Position numbers and translations under genes: made by a program | Notes under the pieces: generated by a model | Told to the model about the DNA's origin: nothing | The model's input: the letters and a program-made list of their open reading frames with translations, nothing else | Databases searched by the model: none | Shown here: piece by piece, positions 38,476-47,932 of the stretch | Layout of the letters: every line of letters begins with the position of its first letter | How positions within the stretch are numbered: position 1 is the first letter of the stretch | NCBI GenBank assembly: GCA_934045075.1 | Contig: OW203722.1 | Location: forward strand, 16,957,486 to 17,021,485 | DNA length: 64,000 nucleotides | DNA from: Yponomeuta sedellus | Lineage: Eukaryota; Arthropoda; Insecta; Lepidoptera; Yponomeutidae | Direction of reading: 5' to 3'

Positions 38476-39060
38476 CATCACACATATTTTGGGCACCGAC
38501 TCCAAGATATACTTCTACAATACCTAGAAATATACGAATTTTGAATTTATAGATCACATTCGTTTAAATTATTTCTGCGTTTTTAGTGCCTCGGGGTGCA
38601 GAAGTCGGTTTTTATTTTTTATTTAAAAATTTTATAAAACTATTCATCACAGTTATTACGATAACCCCATATTTTGAGGTAAAAGTAAAAGCCAAGGTTG
38701 GTTCCAGTGACCCAAAGGAAATTGTAGCGATTAGTTTCGGATTAAAATACAAAATTATACTTTTTATCCCGTGGGACAAATTTTCACACAAAAAAGTCAA
38801 CTTTGATTTTTTGGGGATTTGTGTTATACTCGTATGATAGCAACCCTTGTAGAAGCCGTTTGAACGAATTTGTAGTTTTTTTATATTCTACCTACATATT
38901 TTACGAATAATCTTACTCTTAAATACAGATAGTATTACTTAAATCCTAGGAATGTGTCGTGAAACAAATGCGTCTTTTCTAAGCCTTTATACTGTCTTGT
39001 TCAACAATAGTGTCAAATTAATGCTGTGTTTTTCATGTCACAAATTTCCAAATTATTATA
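38476..39060. other. Single-copy non-coding DNA
   Basis: Two overlapping opposite-strand frames (38586-38837 and 38612-38800) are present, but neither resembles a known protein. Confidence 0.45.
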
Positions 39061-39424
39061 AATACTGGTGAAATACTATTTTTATTTTTAATGCACTAAC
39101 CCTTGCTAAGGACAACTTTAAAAACCTATTTAGAGGCTAAAAATTCCACCCATGCCGGGATTCGAACCCGCGACCTCTGGCTATCCGTGCCAGCGCTCTA
39201 TCCAACTGAGCTAATGGGCGACTCACCGGCACCAGTGAAATTTCGAACCTCTACACCATTCTCTGTATTACGTACAGGCAGCGACATCTGGCTGAAGTAG
39301 ATTGCATCACTTACATTAGCTCAGTTGGATAGAGCGCTGGCACGAATAGCCAGAGGTCACGGGTTCGAATCCCGGCGTGGGTGGAATTTTTAGCCTCTAA
39401 ATAGGTTTTTAATACTAGTGAAAT
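39061..39424. mobile_element. SINE-A copy A6, clearest head-to-head insertion, 14-bp TSD
   Basis: Direct repeats AATACTGGTGAAAT (39061-39074) and AATACTAGTGAAAT (39411-39424), one mismatch. Within: a full antisense copy (long A/T tail, tRNA-like body, leader, and a further upstream block to about 39313) joined to a sense copy that starts inside the tRNA-like A box and ends at the T-run. Two tRNA-like bodies in opposite orientation therefore share one pair of TSDs. Confidence 0.92.
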
Positions 39425-39454
39425 GTTAGGTAAAACTTTCGTAAGCACAACACA

Positions 39455-39519
39455 TTGTAGACTTTTAGTCCGGATCTACTTACGGGTGTTGTAAGTAGAT
39501 CCGGGCTAAAAGTCTACAA
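39455..39519. repeat. Near-perfect 29-bp-arm hairpin
   Basis: Arms 39455-39483 and 39491-39519 with one mismatch and a 7-nt loop. It lies 30 bp right of SINE-A copy A6 but is unrelated to it in sequence. Confidence 0.9.
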
Positions 39520-39611
39520 GATTAAGGAATAATTAATATTTACTGTGTAAATGTTAGTTGCACCTATGTTTATGATTAAAAAAAGCAATTTTAAATGAAA
39601 ATTAAATCAAT

Positions 39612-39745
39612 CAACCCTTGTATGTCCCCACTGCGGTGGTAGGGGTCTTCCTGCATCGCAGGATGGTTAGGCCATACTCCACCACGGGAGACCACGTTGA
39701 TTGTAAGACAGTGGCAAGCCTTACTGTCGGAATTTATCAAGCCCA
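39612..39745 (-). mobile_element. Retroelement 3' end, family F (F2)
   Basis: Antisense copy of the CATCCTGCGATGCAGGAAGA...GGGGACATACAAGGG terminus plus the upstream GTGGAGTATGGCCTAACC block, as at 54955-55088. Confidence 0.65.
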
Positions 39746-40087
39746 ACCGTAAATAAGGCTTTGAAGATTTATTTCTGTTAAATACTTAATTACTAGTAGA
39801 AACTACTCATTTGGATTAAAATGCAATTTAGTTATTTTAACTATTATGGATCTCCGCAAAGTAACCCTCTATCCTGATTCCATACAATACTCATTTGCAA
39901 CCCTTCCGAAATTCTAACTAAGCACGAAAATGTATTTTCTTACTCAGTAACAATGATAACTTCTATTTATATTAAGTATTACTCGCTAAGCAAAGGCATG
40001 ATAGAGCTCTCCTGCAAATGCCTGAGATAGGAATATGATAGGATAGAAGTCTCATGTCCTAAGAGTCACATTAAAGTTTTATATTTT

Positions 40088-40290
40088 ACTAGCTGTGCCC
40101 CGTGGTGTTACCCGTGGTTTATCAATTTTCCCATGGGAATAAGATTTTCTCCCAGAGTAAAACGTAGCCTATGTGTTAATTCACGGTGTCAGCTAACTCC
40201 ATACCAAATTTTATTAAAATCACTCCTGCCGTTTAGACGTGAAGAAGTAACAAACATACACACTTTTCGCCTTTATAATATTATATAATA
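40088..40290 (-). mobile_element. Helitron-like non-autonomous element H1
   Basis: On the minus strand it ends GGGCACAGCTAG next to T, preceded by two short C/G-rich arms, and begins near a TATAAAGGCG motif followed by the ACGTCTAAACGGC block. The CTAG end, 3' hairpin and lack of TSD fit Helitrons. Same family as 55233-55400. Confidence 0.55.
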
Positions 40291-40473
40291 CTAGTTGACC
40301 CGGCGAACTTCATACCGCCTAACAGTCGATTCTGCATTTTTTTTATCTTTCTCTACTAAAAAACCATCCTCGTGCTTCAAGGAATATTCTAAAAAGAAAA
40401 TTAGCGAAATCGGTTCAGCTGTTCTCTAGATTTGCGCTTACCAACACATTAAGCGAGTCAATTTTATATTATA
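40291..40473 (-). mobile_element. Helitron-like element H2
   Basis: The minus-strand end GGCGGTATGAAGTTCGCCGG...CTAG contains a GGCG/CGCC hairpin. The body includes AGCGAAATCGGTTCAGCTG (plus strand). It lies directly against H1 and H3. Confidence 0.55.
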
Positions 40474-40662
40474 CTAGCTGACCCAGCGAACTTCGTACCG
40501 CCTAAGAGTCGATTATTTAATTATTTTTTTATTTTTCTCTCCGTAAGAGCCATTCCCGTACTTCAAGGAATATTCTGAAAAAAGAATTAGCGAAATCAGT
40601 TCAGCTGCTCCCAAGATTTGCGCTTACCAACACATTCAGCGATTCATTTTTATATTATAGAT
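40474..40662 (-). mobile_element. Helitron-like element H3, tandem to H2
   Basis: A second copy of the H2 sequence in the same orientation, giving a head-to-tail pair. Both have the ATTCAGCGATT/AAGCGAGT-type start and a TCAGCTAG-type end on the minus strand. Confidence 0.55.
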
Positions 40663-40987
40663 AAAATAAAAAACTGTGATGATTTGATGATGAGAATAAT
40701 CTAATAATCATAACATTGTTTTGATACTCGTTCTGTCCATAGTCATAATAGGCTTTTAATCCCACTTCTGCCACAAGCCGACGAATATGTTTTATGTATA
40801 TTTTAATTATTTTGAATTTTTTAAGTGGGTATGGCTGTGTAACATCCGTGCTGGCTACACCTGCGTCCGTCTGTATTTAGGTCAGAATTCGTACCTAGTG
40901 GATTGTTGAAATTTACTCGTCTTTAAAATCACTTATTAAAATCACTAGCTGAGCACGCGAGTTGGTTTATTAGAATCGATCGATATT

Positions 40988-41098
40988 AACCCTTGTATGT
41001 CCCCACTGCTGGAGGTCGGGTCTCGTCCTGCGTCGCAAGAAATTTAGGTTAGGATAGGTTAAGTTGGTTAGGCCATACTCCACCTCGGAGGAGAATGG
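40988..41098 (-). mobile_element. Retroelement 3' end, family F (F3)
   Basis: Antisense copy of the family-F terminus with a small insertion (a GGTTAGGATAGGTTAAG stretch) before the GGCCATACTCCACC block. Confidence 0.6.
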
Positions 41099-41883
41099 CA
41101 TTTAGAGTACTTTTACCCCTTAAGCTAGGTATTGGTCTATGTTTGTGCTAAATACCGCCGCCTTACACTTTTTTCATGAGCAATTAATGAGCATTTTATT
41201 CCACCTGATATGAGATTAAGCTCATACCTTACCACGCTTAGTCCGATCGGAAACATTTTTTCACTTGATCTAAATAGTGTAGTGGTTATTTTTGACAGAT
41301 TAACGTTAGTTGTAAACTGTTTGCAAGTTAACATTATCATATTATTATAAAATCCAGGTTTCGTTAACAATGTACCAATAACTTAGCGAAATATTGTAAA
41401 AAACACACAGTACCAGGAACATTACGTGCTTGTGTTTAGCATTTCGCGATTGGCAAATCATTTTAAAAATCCATTTATAATCTCTCAATTTTTTGTGTTA
41501 AAATAAGTAAACTTTACAATGATACAATAATCGTAAAAGGTCGTTCAGACTGGCCGCAGTAAAACAAAAGAAAAATCTTTTTTGTCGTTACTTATCATGC
41601 AGCCTATAACTATGATAAGGCATAAAGATAGCTAGGTAGTCATTTATAGACAAATTGGTATCAGGAATATTCGTGACTAGATAATATACAATCGGAAAAT
41701 GGTACTTTCATATTCGCCGAAACTCATTTTAGTCAGATTGGAACTCCCAATTTGATTATTATTTCTACATTGGATTGTTATTATGTACGGAGTCTTGACT
41801 TGTAATGAATATTACCAATAAATGATGTCTATGTCTATAAGACAGTTACATACAGTAATTTGTCATTCATAGTAGTAGTATTG
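41099..41883. other. Single-copy non-coding DNA
   Basis: Nothing recognised. The frame at 41137-41370 (minus) has no family features. Confidence 0.45.
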
Positions 41884-42122
41884 TGATGGTGCAAACCTCT
41901 TCATACCATTTTTATTTCTTTTTCTATCTATCATTTTCAAATATTTAAATTACGTCACACATTCTTCGATTTCCCTCATTTTCAACACTACTACTATACC
42001 CTTCGAACAGACCTGACTATTTTACCTGCTTATCCGCTTTTATCCAGTTTTTCTGTTTTAATATTACTACATAATTATCTACAAATAAAACAACACCTGA
42101 AGTCGTTCCAGTGTTATTTATT
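41884..42122. mobile_element. Dispersed 240-bp repeat, second copy
   Basis: Same orientation and nearly the same length as 12522-12763. It starts TGTGATGG where the other copy has TGTAACGG. Possible solo LTR; see that entry. Confidence 0.5.
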
Positions 42123-42164
42123 ATTATAAAAGTTCTACAACCTTGCAGAATAATACGTTGCTAT

Positions 42165-42373
42165 AGTCTGTGAGCTTTTAGAATATACCTCGGGCTCTAG
42201 ATTAGGCTTGGGTTTACGCCGAAAGCACAGTAATACTACTTCCTGCTCTGTTTGAAACTTTTTTTATTAAGTTTATTTAATTAAGTGTCATAATAGTTCC
42301 GATATTTCTATTACACGAATATATCCGATTCTATCCGATAGTAGCCGAGGTATAATCTAAGAGCTAACAGACT
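42165..42373 (-). mobile_element. TIR element family C, copy C2 (209 bp)
   Basis: Inverted relative to C1 and C3. It has the same about 30-bp inverted ends (AGTCTGTGAGCTTTTAGA to AGAGCTAACAGACT), and the interior shares the AAGTTTATACAGAGCAGG/TATCGGAAC landmarks in antisense, partly altered. Confidence 0.8.
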
Positions 42374-43077
42374 GAGATTACTCGTAGTTGCTGAATATCA
42401 CCTGTTAATAATTCAGAAATTACATGCACTCAGTATGTGGACATCTCAGATTCTAATGTTTTCTCTCGACTTTTTCGTCAGCATTTGTATGTGGTCGCGG
42501 ATACAGTCATACACATTCGTAATTATGAATGTTACGTCGCTTAGAAACGTCTTCGTTAAACAAGATTTAAGTAGCTACTTTTAACAAACTGTGTGATTAA
42601 GCCCTTACTTTACAAACGTTAAAGAAGAAGGTAGCTCAGAGCCATATTGTGACAGTAACAAAATCAAACATCGATAAAATATCGTAATGAAGACGAGGTA
42701 AAGCCAGGAAGTGGTCTCGACACACAAGTAAAACTATTTTTTGTCCAAAATATTCAATCAAAAAGATAGTTTAATCCAAAGTGGACGACTTACAGTATCA
42801 GTTCTTTTAGCCGCGTCAAAACATCTGCGTCCGGCTGACGAGGTTCTGACACCAACTGATTTATGCACAAGGGTCGGACCTTGGGGTCCCTGCTTGAAAC
42901 AATAACGTACAAACAAAGCCAGGATGGGAAATGGGAGAAAAAAGGATATTGATCGAGTGGTTTTCGTTTTTAACCATTGCTGATATTTTTTTATGAAATA
43001 GGTACATGACATATGAGATCCGGTGTGTAGACAACTTTAAATGAGATTGACAGACTATTATCAAGTTTGGATATATT
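42374..43077. other. Single-copy non-coding DNA
   Basis: No repeat or gene recognised. Overlapping minus-strand frames at 42758-43064 are unrecognised. Confidence 0.45.
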
Positions 43078-43237
43078 TTAAAACCCTATTTAGGGGCTAA
43101 AAATTCCACCCATGCCGGGATTCGAACCCGCGACCTCTGGCTATCCGTGCCAGCGCTCTTCCAACTGAGCTAATGGGCGACTCACCGGCATCAGTGAAAT
43201 TTCGAACCTCTTTATAATAATCTCTGTATTACGTATT
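43078..43237 (-). mobile_element. SINE-A copy A7, antisense monomer
   Basis: T-run end, intact antisense tRNA-like body and leader. The flanks show no convincing duplication. Confidence 0.8.
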
Positions 43238-43413
43238 GAATATTTTTGTTATATTATTTTGTTATTTCCATGAGATCTAAAAACATCTATATTCATAGTG
43301 TGAACGAGTAGGCCTTGAATAAAGATAGATAGTATGAATGAAGATAGATAGTACGTGTACTTATTCTTTAACAGAAATTTCTTCTTCTTCTTCTTCTTCT
43401 CAGATTAGCATTT

Positions 43414-43526
43414 GCTAATCTAATCATTTGATAAATGATAGCACAACCTTGCTCTATGGCGCTCATTAGGGGAGGACTATGTCGAGCAGTGGACTAATAT
43501 AGCCTGAAGAAGAATCTAATCATTTG
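43414..43526 (+). mobile_element. Very short RTE-like insertion (S2) with 14-bp TSD
   Basis: An 85-bp family-S 3' end (43428-43512: GGCGCTCATTAGGGGAGG...ATATAGCCTGAAGAAG) lies between perfect 14-bp repeats AATCTAATCATTTG at 43414-43427 and 43513-43526. This shows the TSD length used by this LINE machinery. A (CTT)n run at 43379-43397 precedes it. Confidence 0.88.
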
Positions 43527-43899
43527 TTTCGTACACACTCATACAGACACACATACTTTCATACATAATAATATATAACACAGATCCGTGCAAAAAAATA
43601 ACCCTCGATAAAACAGGTTGGTCTAGTTGTAATAATTTAATTTACTTAAGTAATTCCGGATTCACTCACTTGATAATTTGTCTGACGAGACCGACCAGGT
43701 CCAATCCGGAATTAAGTTATAATAATAAAAAAAGTTAGTTAAAATAATGTGCTTATGAAATGTGCTTTTAGATCTTTTTCCTCATATAATTAAAGACAAC
43801 CTCTCAATTAATTACAGCTTTCACGGAAATGTAGTCGCTGTAGTGGCTGTAGTCGCTACTTCACAACTAGAAACTTTTGCAGTAACGTTTTTGTAATTC

Positions 43900-44380
43900 G
43901 CTGCCTGTACGTAATACAGAGAATAGTGTAAAGAGGTTCGAAATTTCACTGATGCCGGTGAGTCGCCCATTAGCTCAGTTGGAAAGAGCGCTGGCACAGA
44001 TAGACAGAGGTCGCGGGTTCGAATCCCGGCATGGGTGGAATTTTTAGCCTCTAAATAGGTTTTTCAAAATTGTCCTTAGCACGGGTTAGTGCATTAAAAT
44101 TAAAAATAGTATAATTATGTGGGACAGTGATATCATTCCGATGTAAAAACCTAACTGCAAATTAGGTAGTCGAGGCTGTAAGTGATGCAATTTACTTAAG
44201 CCAGATGTCACTGCCTGTACGTAATACAGAGAATAGTGTAATAAAGAGGTTCGAAATTTCACTGATGCCGGTGAGTCGCCCATGAGCTCAGTTGGAAAGA
44301 GCTCTGGCACGGATAGCCAGAGGTCGCGGTTTCGAATCCCGGCTTGGGTGTAATTTTTAGCCTGTAAATAGGTTTTTTTT
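43900..44380 (+). mobile_element. SINE-A copies A8 and A9 in head-to-tail tandem
   Basis: A8 (43900-44113) is a sense copy whose 3' end reads through the T-run into the long form (TTGTCCTTAGCACGGGTTAG...TTAAAAATAGTA). A9 (about 44117-44380) follows in the same orientation, carries the longest 5' block seen here, and ends at a T-run. A8 shows the long tail on a sense monomer, so the tail is part of the element. Confidence 0.85.
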
Positions 44381-46194
44381 ATAAAAAGCCTTTCTTTAGA
44401 GAACACTTTACCCATACAAACGCATTTATTATTAGGCGTTTAAGCATTCGAATTAATTAGAAACCTGTCGACAACCTTTATTGGCCATATTATAAGCTGT
44501 TTACGCTTTTGTTGCTCCTAATGAAGTTAAAGAAATAAATCACAGAGGTACTTGAACACACAGTTTGTAAACAAATGACATATTGGAAGACACATTCCAT
44601 CCATCGACGGCGGTATGTCGAAGGCACGGGAACGGATCTCGAAGTGCTTGGAACAGCGCTCCGACGCTCAAAACCGACATCAATTAAGGCACGATGAGCG
44701 TAAATATGCATTGAATTACATATTTTTACGTATACTTTATGGCAGCATCTCGATGGGATTGACAAGGGCAGCCGTGGCGCGGCGCGTTTGATCGTGTCTC
44801 TCTCGGCGCCTGAACACTTCTGTTGGGATACTCGCGTTATACACTTTGCTTTTCCACTCAGTTTCTTCAGAAACTACCCGCACCTCGCCGATTCCCTAAA
44901 GATTTTTTATAATATTTTTACAGGATTACTTAAAAACGGGAACCCGTTTATCATTCCGATGATGTAACAAGGCACCGAACTAACAGCAATCGGTGCATTA
45001 ACATTGGATAAAATTAACAGTCGCATTAAAGAGCATCGCAGTAAAGTTTTCAATGTAAGGAGGCATTGAACCAACAAGCAGTTGGTGTATAAACATTCGA
45101 TTGAATAAGGTGTGGAACAATCGATCGTTCGAAGAGTAATTCGCTGGTGAACCGTATTAGGAACAAAAAAAACTCGGAATTAAGTTTTTTTGTTAGGGAA
45201 CCCCTTAAAAACGCTATTTGATGTTTGTTTTTTCCTAGTATATGTACACTAAAGAATATTCTTATTTCATCTTAACACTCTTCAAATGCTGAAACACACA
45301 GGCTACTTAAAATGCATTTAAGGAGTGTTTTAGAGGAATCATGCTTTTACAAGAAATACAGTTTGACAATAGTAGTCTACTGCAACCCAGATGCAAGCAA
45401 ATTGCGAGCTTTTTTCTAAGCACTAGGCACCTTATAAAACAGCTCGGAATTTGCTTGCATTCACCTAGTTGCTTCTGCCAACATTGCCAATGGTTAAAAA
45501 TTAATTGCCTCGAACGCTAAAATAATTTTTTAGAACTAAATAATAAATAATTTGAGACAAAATAATCTGTATCTGAGTGTTTTTACGGAGTTAATGTTCT
45601 GACCTTATCTGGATTATGGCATATTTTAACGGGCATACCTAAACACGAGTTTAAAAATCATCATACCTCCTAAATACTTTCTGATCAAAATTTATTGAGT
45701 GAAAGCGTATTTATTTCTCCTTCTATGTGGTATAGACACATAACCGTTTCCTTTATTGTTTCTTTACATGGAGAAGTTTCAACAGTGTGGTGCGTTATTT
45801 TTAATTGTGCCTATTTATCATGAGTGGAGTAATGAAGCTGAACATTTTTATGTGGCTCATAACTACTCATAAGACAGCTTAATGCGTAATCTGATTTGAT
45901 ATTCAGAGCGTTTGACTGTACGATGTCCGTGGTATCGGACAGTGTACGGGTTAGTTCAATAGAACTATAAAACAAAAGACTCGGCTGCTAAAAAGTGGAA
46001 GATTGGTAAGATAGGAAATCCATGATGCTGGACCCTTATTTACTTATTTATTTGATATACACAATAAGAACTTACAGCTAAACCAAAACGCTCTTAATGT
46101 TACTTAATTATTCCACACAAAAATTAACTACAGAAGTGTAATCTTAAATGAACTACAATATTGACATAGAGTCAACAAAAATATCGACATGTTG
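44381..46194. other. Single-copy non-coding DNA with CpG-rich patch
   Basis: A patch at about 44620-44840 is CpG-rich (GTGGCGCGGCGCGTTTG near 44775) and non-repetitive, suggesting conserved or regulatory DNA. The minus-strand frame 44490-44765 begins at TTG and is unrecognised. A miRNA-like hairpin at 45382-45472 is listed separately. Confidence 0.4.
45382..45472. ncRNA. Pre-miRNA-sized hairpin (candidate only)
   Basis: 19-bp arms 45392-45410 and 45441-45459 (one mismatch), a 30-nt loop, and an outer GCAAC/GTTGC pairing (45382-45386 with 45468-45472) beyond a small internal loop. Size is plausible for an insect pre-miRNA, but no known miRNA is recognised and short inverted repeats are common here. 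Confidence 0.2.
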
Positions 46195-46710
46195 GACATC
46201 GCTTAAAAACTTTTTAAGCAGGGCAAGGGTGCTATGTACGATTCCAGACTTATGTATGGTAGCGAGACTTGGGTATGATAGAAAAATCAAGAAAGTATGA
46301 TTAATGCAGTAGAAATGAGGTCCTTGAGACGCATATGTGGTGTTACTTTAAATGACGTAATATACATTACACATAATTTAACATAATATTTACATACAGG
46401 CATATACATTTCTTCTGGCCCCACACTAGGATAACCTGTGTCGTGGGTACCAGAAACAATGACATCACAAACATGTATCCAAGACCAGGGGTTTTTTTTT
46501 GTTTCCAGCCGGGATTCGAACCCGGGACCTCTTGCATAGTAGGTAGATGCGCTACCGCTACGAAACAGAGGTCGTCAATATATTGAACGTGAAGGACTGT
46601 AAAATGATGTAGTGACTAGAGTTGAGAAAGGAATGTCGCAATGGTTTAGACATACGGAGAGGATGAAGGAGAAAAGATTGAAGAAAGATATATAAGAAGG
46701 GCTAGTGAAG
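46195..46710 (+). pseudogene. RTE-like LINE ORF remnant (copy R5), split by SINE-D
   Basis: Left part encodes TLMYGSETWV-type then VEMRSLRRICGVTLNDVI. Right part resumes with LVTRVEKGMSQWF-x-HTERMKEKRLKKDI. A SINE-D copy (46375-46585) lies between. Stops and indels make it non-functional. Confidence 0.75.
46375..46585 (-). mobile_element. SINE-D copy D1, tRNA-Gly-like, nested in RTE
   Basis: On the minus strand: a tRNA-like head with A box (TAGCGGTAGCGCAT), B box (GGGTTCGAATCCC), then the ATGTTTGTGATGTC-ATTGTTTCTGGTACCC body and TATGTAAATATTATGTTA tail. AATATA-like repeats flank it. Relatives: 57887-58080 and 59440-59665. Confidence 0.78.
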
Positions 46711-47034
46711 GATACGTTTGACCTCTGCGGTCATAAAGAAAAATTATCAAACTTTTCACTCCTTAGAGTCCACAGCTACGTAACAACAAATGGATTTACT
46801 TATTTATGTAGCTTATTTTCCAAAGTACAGAGCTCAGTGCTCAGAGCTTAGAGCTCATTTAGAATAAAATTTTAAATAATGCAAACGATTAAATACTGGA
46901 CCTAGCCGCGTGTTCACAGTTAGTGCGTGGTATACTGCGCACGTTGACTGTACTGTATGGGCGTATACGAATACTGTATGTGCGCAGATATACTGTAAAC
47001 TTGACAATAAACAAAATCATAGGTACATATCCGC

Positions 47035-47105
47035 ACTGGAGATCGAACCTGGGTCTCTTGCTTTCAACTCCGTGGTCCTTCTTGCGGCCTAGATCGACTA
47101 AGCTG
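47035..47105 (-). repeat. tRNA-like (SINE head) sequence
   Basis: Minus strand has B-box-like AGGTTCGATCTCC and an anticodon-arm-like region upstream; the A box is weak. Probably an old tRNA-derived SINE. Confidence 0.4.
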
Positions 47106-47129
47106 TAGGATGTCAGGCATAAGTGCTAA

Positions 47130-47225
47130 CCAAGCTTACTCCGGCATTCGAGTGGTCGCTTCACCAATCTATTGTGAGTGAAGGTGCTACTGGACGCTGT
47201 ATAAATCATCACATTACGTAGATGC
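47130..47225. repeat. Dispersed repeat shared with 31425-31507
   Basis: GTGAGTGAAGGTGCTACTGG and CATTACGTAGATGCAAAGG blocks recur at 31.4 kb and partly at 38.3 kb. Unknown family. Confidence 0.5.
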
Positions 47226-47248
47226 AAAGGCCTAATTCATTTTTAAAT

Positions 47249-47348
47249 ACTAAGATAAGAATATTCTTTATTGTACACCAGAGCACATATTATAAAACAT
47301 GTAAAGATACAAAGTACAATTGGCGGCCTTATTGCTAAAAGCAACTAA
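47249..47348 (-). mobile_element. LINE 3' end (family Z, copy Z4)
   Basis: Minus strand: TTGCTTTTAGCAATAAGG stem, GCCGCCAATTGTAC, then GTACAATAAAGAATATTC and a TTATC-type tail. Confidence 0.75.
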
Positions 47349-47670
47349 ATGAGTGACTAGAATTTATTGAGAAAGAATTTTTATGTAGATTTGGACATCA
47401 TGGAGGATGAAAGAAGAAATATTGATGAAAGATATAACCCATGCAAATATGGGTGGAAGGGCCCGTAAGTACATCCAAGGCGGACGTACTTCGATGAAAT
47501 ATATCTATTTGGTCAAAGTATGTACGAGTACCAAGGGCAAGATAAAAATTATTCGTAACCAGCTTACGTGCGTGCAGTGACTAATTAATGTTAATATAGC
47601 GAAAGCGCTTCATCAGGACTGTGGCAAGTGGCTGCCTTACCCCAGAAAGGCTAAGGCGTGAGTTTTTTAA
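47349..47670 (+). pseudogene. Degraded RTE-like LINE fragment (copy R6)
   Basis: Contains diverged FGHHGG-MKEEILMKDI and GRARKYIQGGRTS...ALHQDCGKWLPY-like segments in broken frames, matching 11630-12110. Confidence 0.55.
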
Positions 47671-47856
47671 TAGACGCGACGCCAGTATCAAATAATCAAA
47701 GATTTAACACTACTATGTTAAAGTACACATTAAAATGATTTAAAACTCCAATTGAGCTTGATAAAAAAAATGAAATTACCAATATTTTCAATACCTAAAA
47801 TAAAAGATTATAATACTTCTTTCAGACATTTTGACTGAAACAGCAATCACACCTCG

Positions 47857-47932
47857 TGACGTCACACTTGAGTAACATTGGTAACCCGTGTTTTGTTTGA
47901 CGTTTGATGTTTTTTACTTGGGCGTGACGTCA
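47857..47932. promoter_or_regulatory. Two CRE-type TGACGTCA palindromes in an inverted repeat
   Basis: TGACGTCA at 47857-47864 and 47925-47932 form the outer ends of an imperfect inverted repeat (TGACGTCACACTTGAGTAA against TTACTTGGGCGTGACGTCA). They could be CREB/ATF-type sites or simply the ends of a small TIR element. Confidence 0.5.

Noticed and set aside
41045..41075. Insect telomere repeat (TTAGG)n
   Set aside because: Only isolated GGTTAGG-like words inside a family-F fragment; not a tandem pentanucleotide array.
47857..47932. Gene promoter driven by CRE sites
   Set aside because: No TATA box, initiator or coding exon nearby; the symmetric position in an inverted repeat fits a small mobile element equally well.
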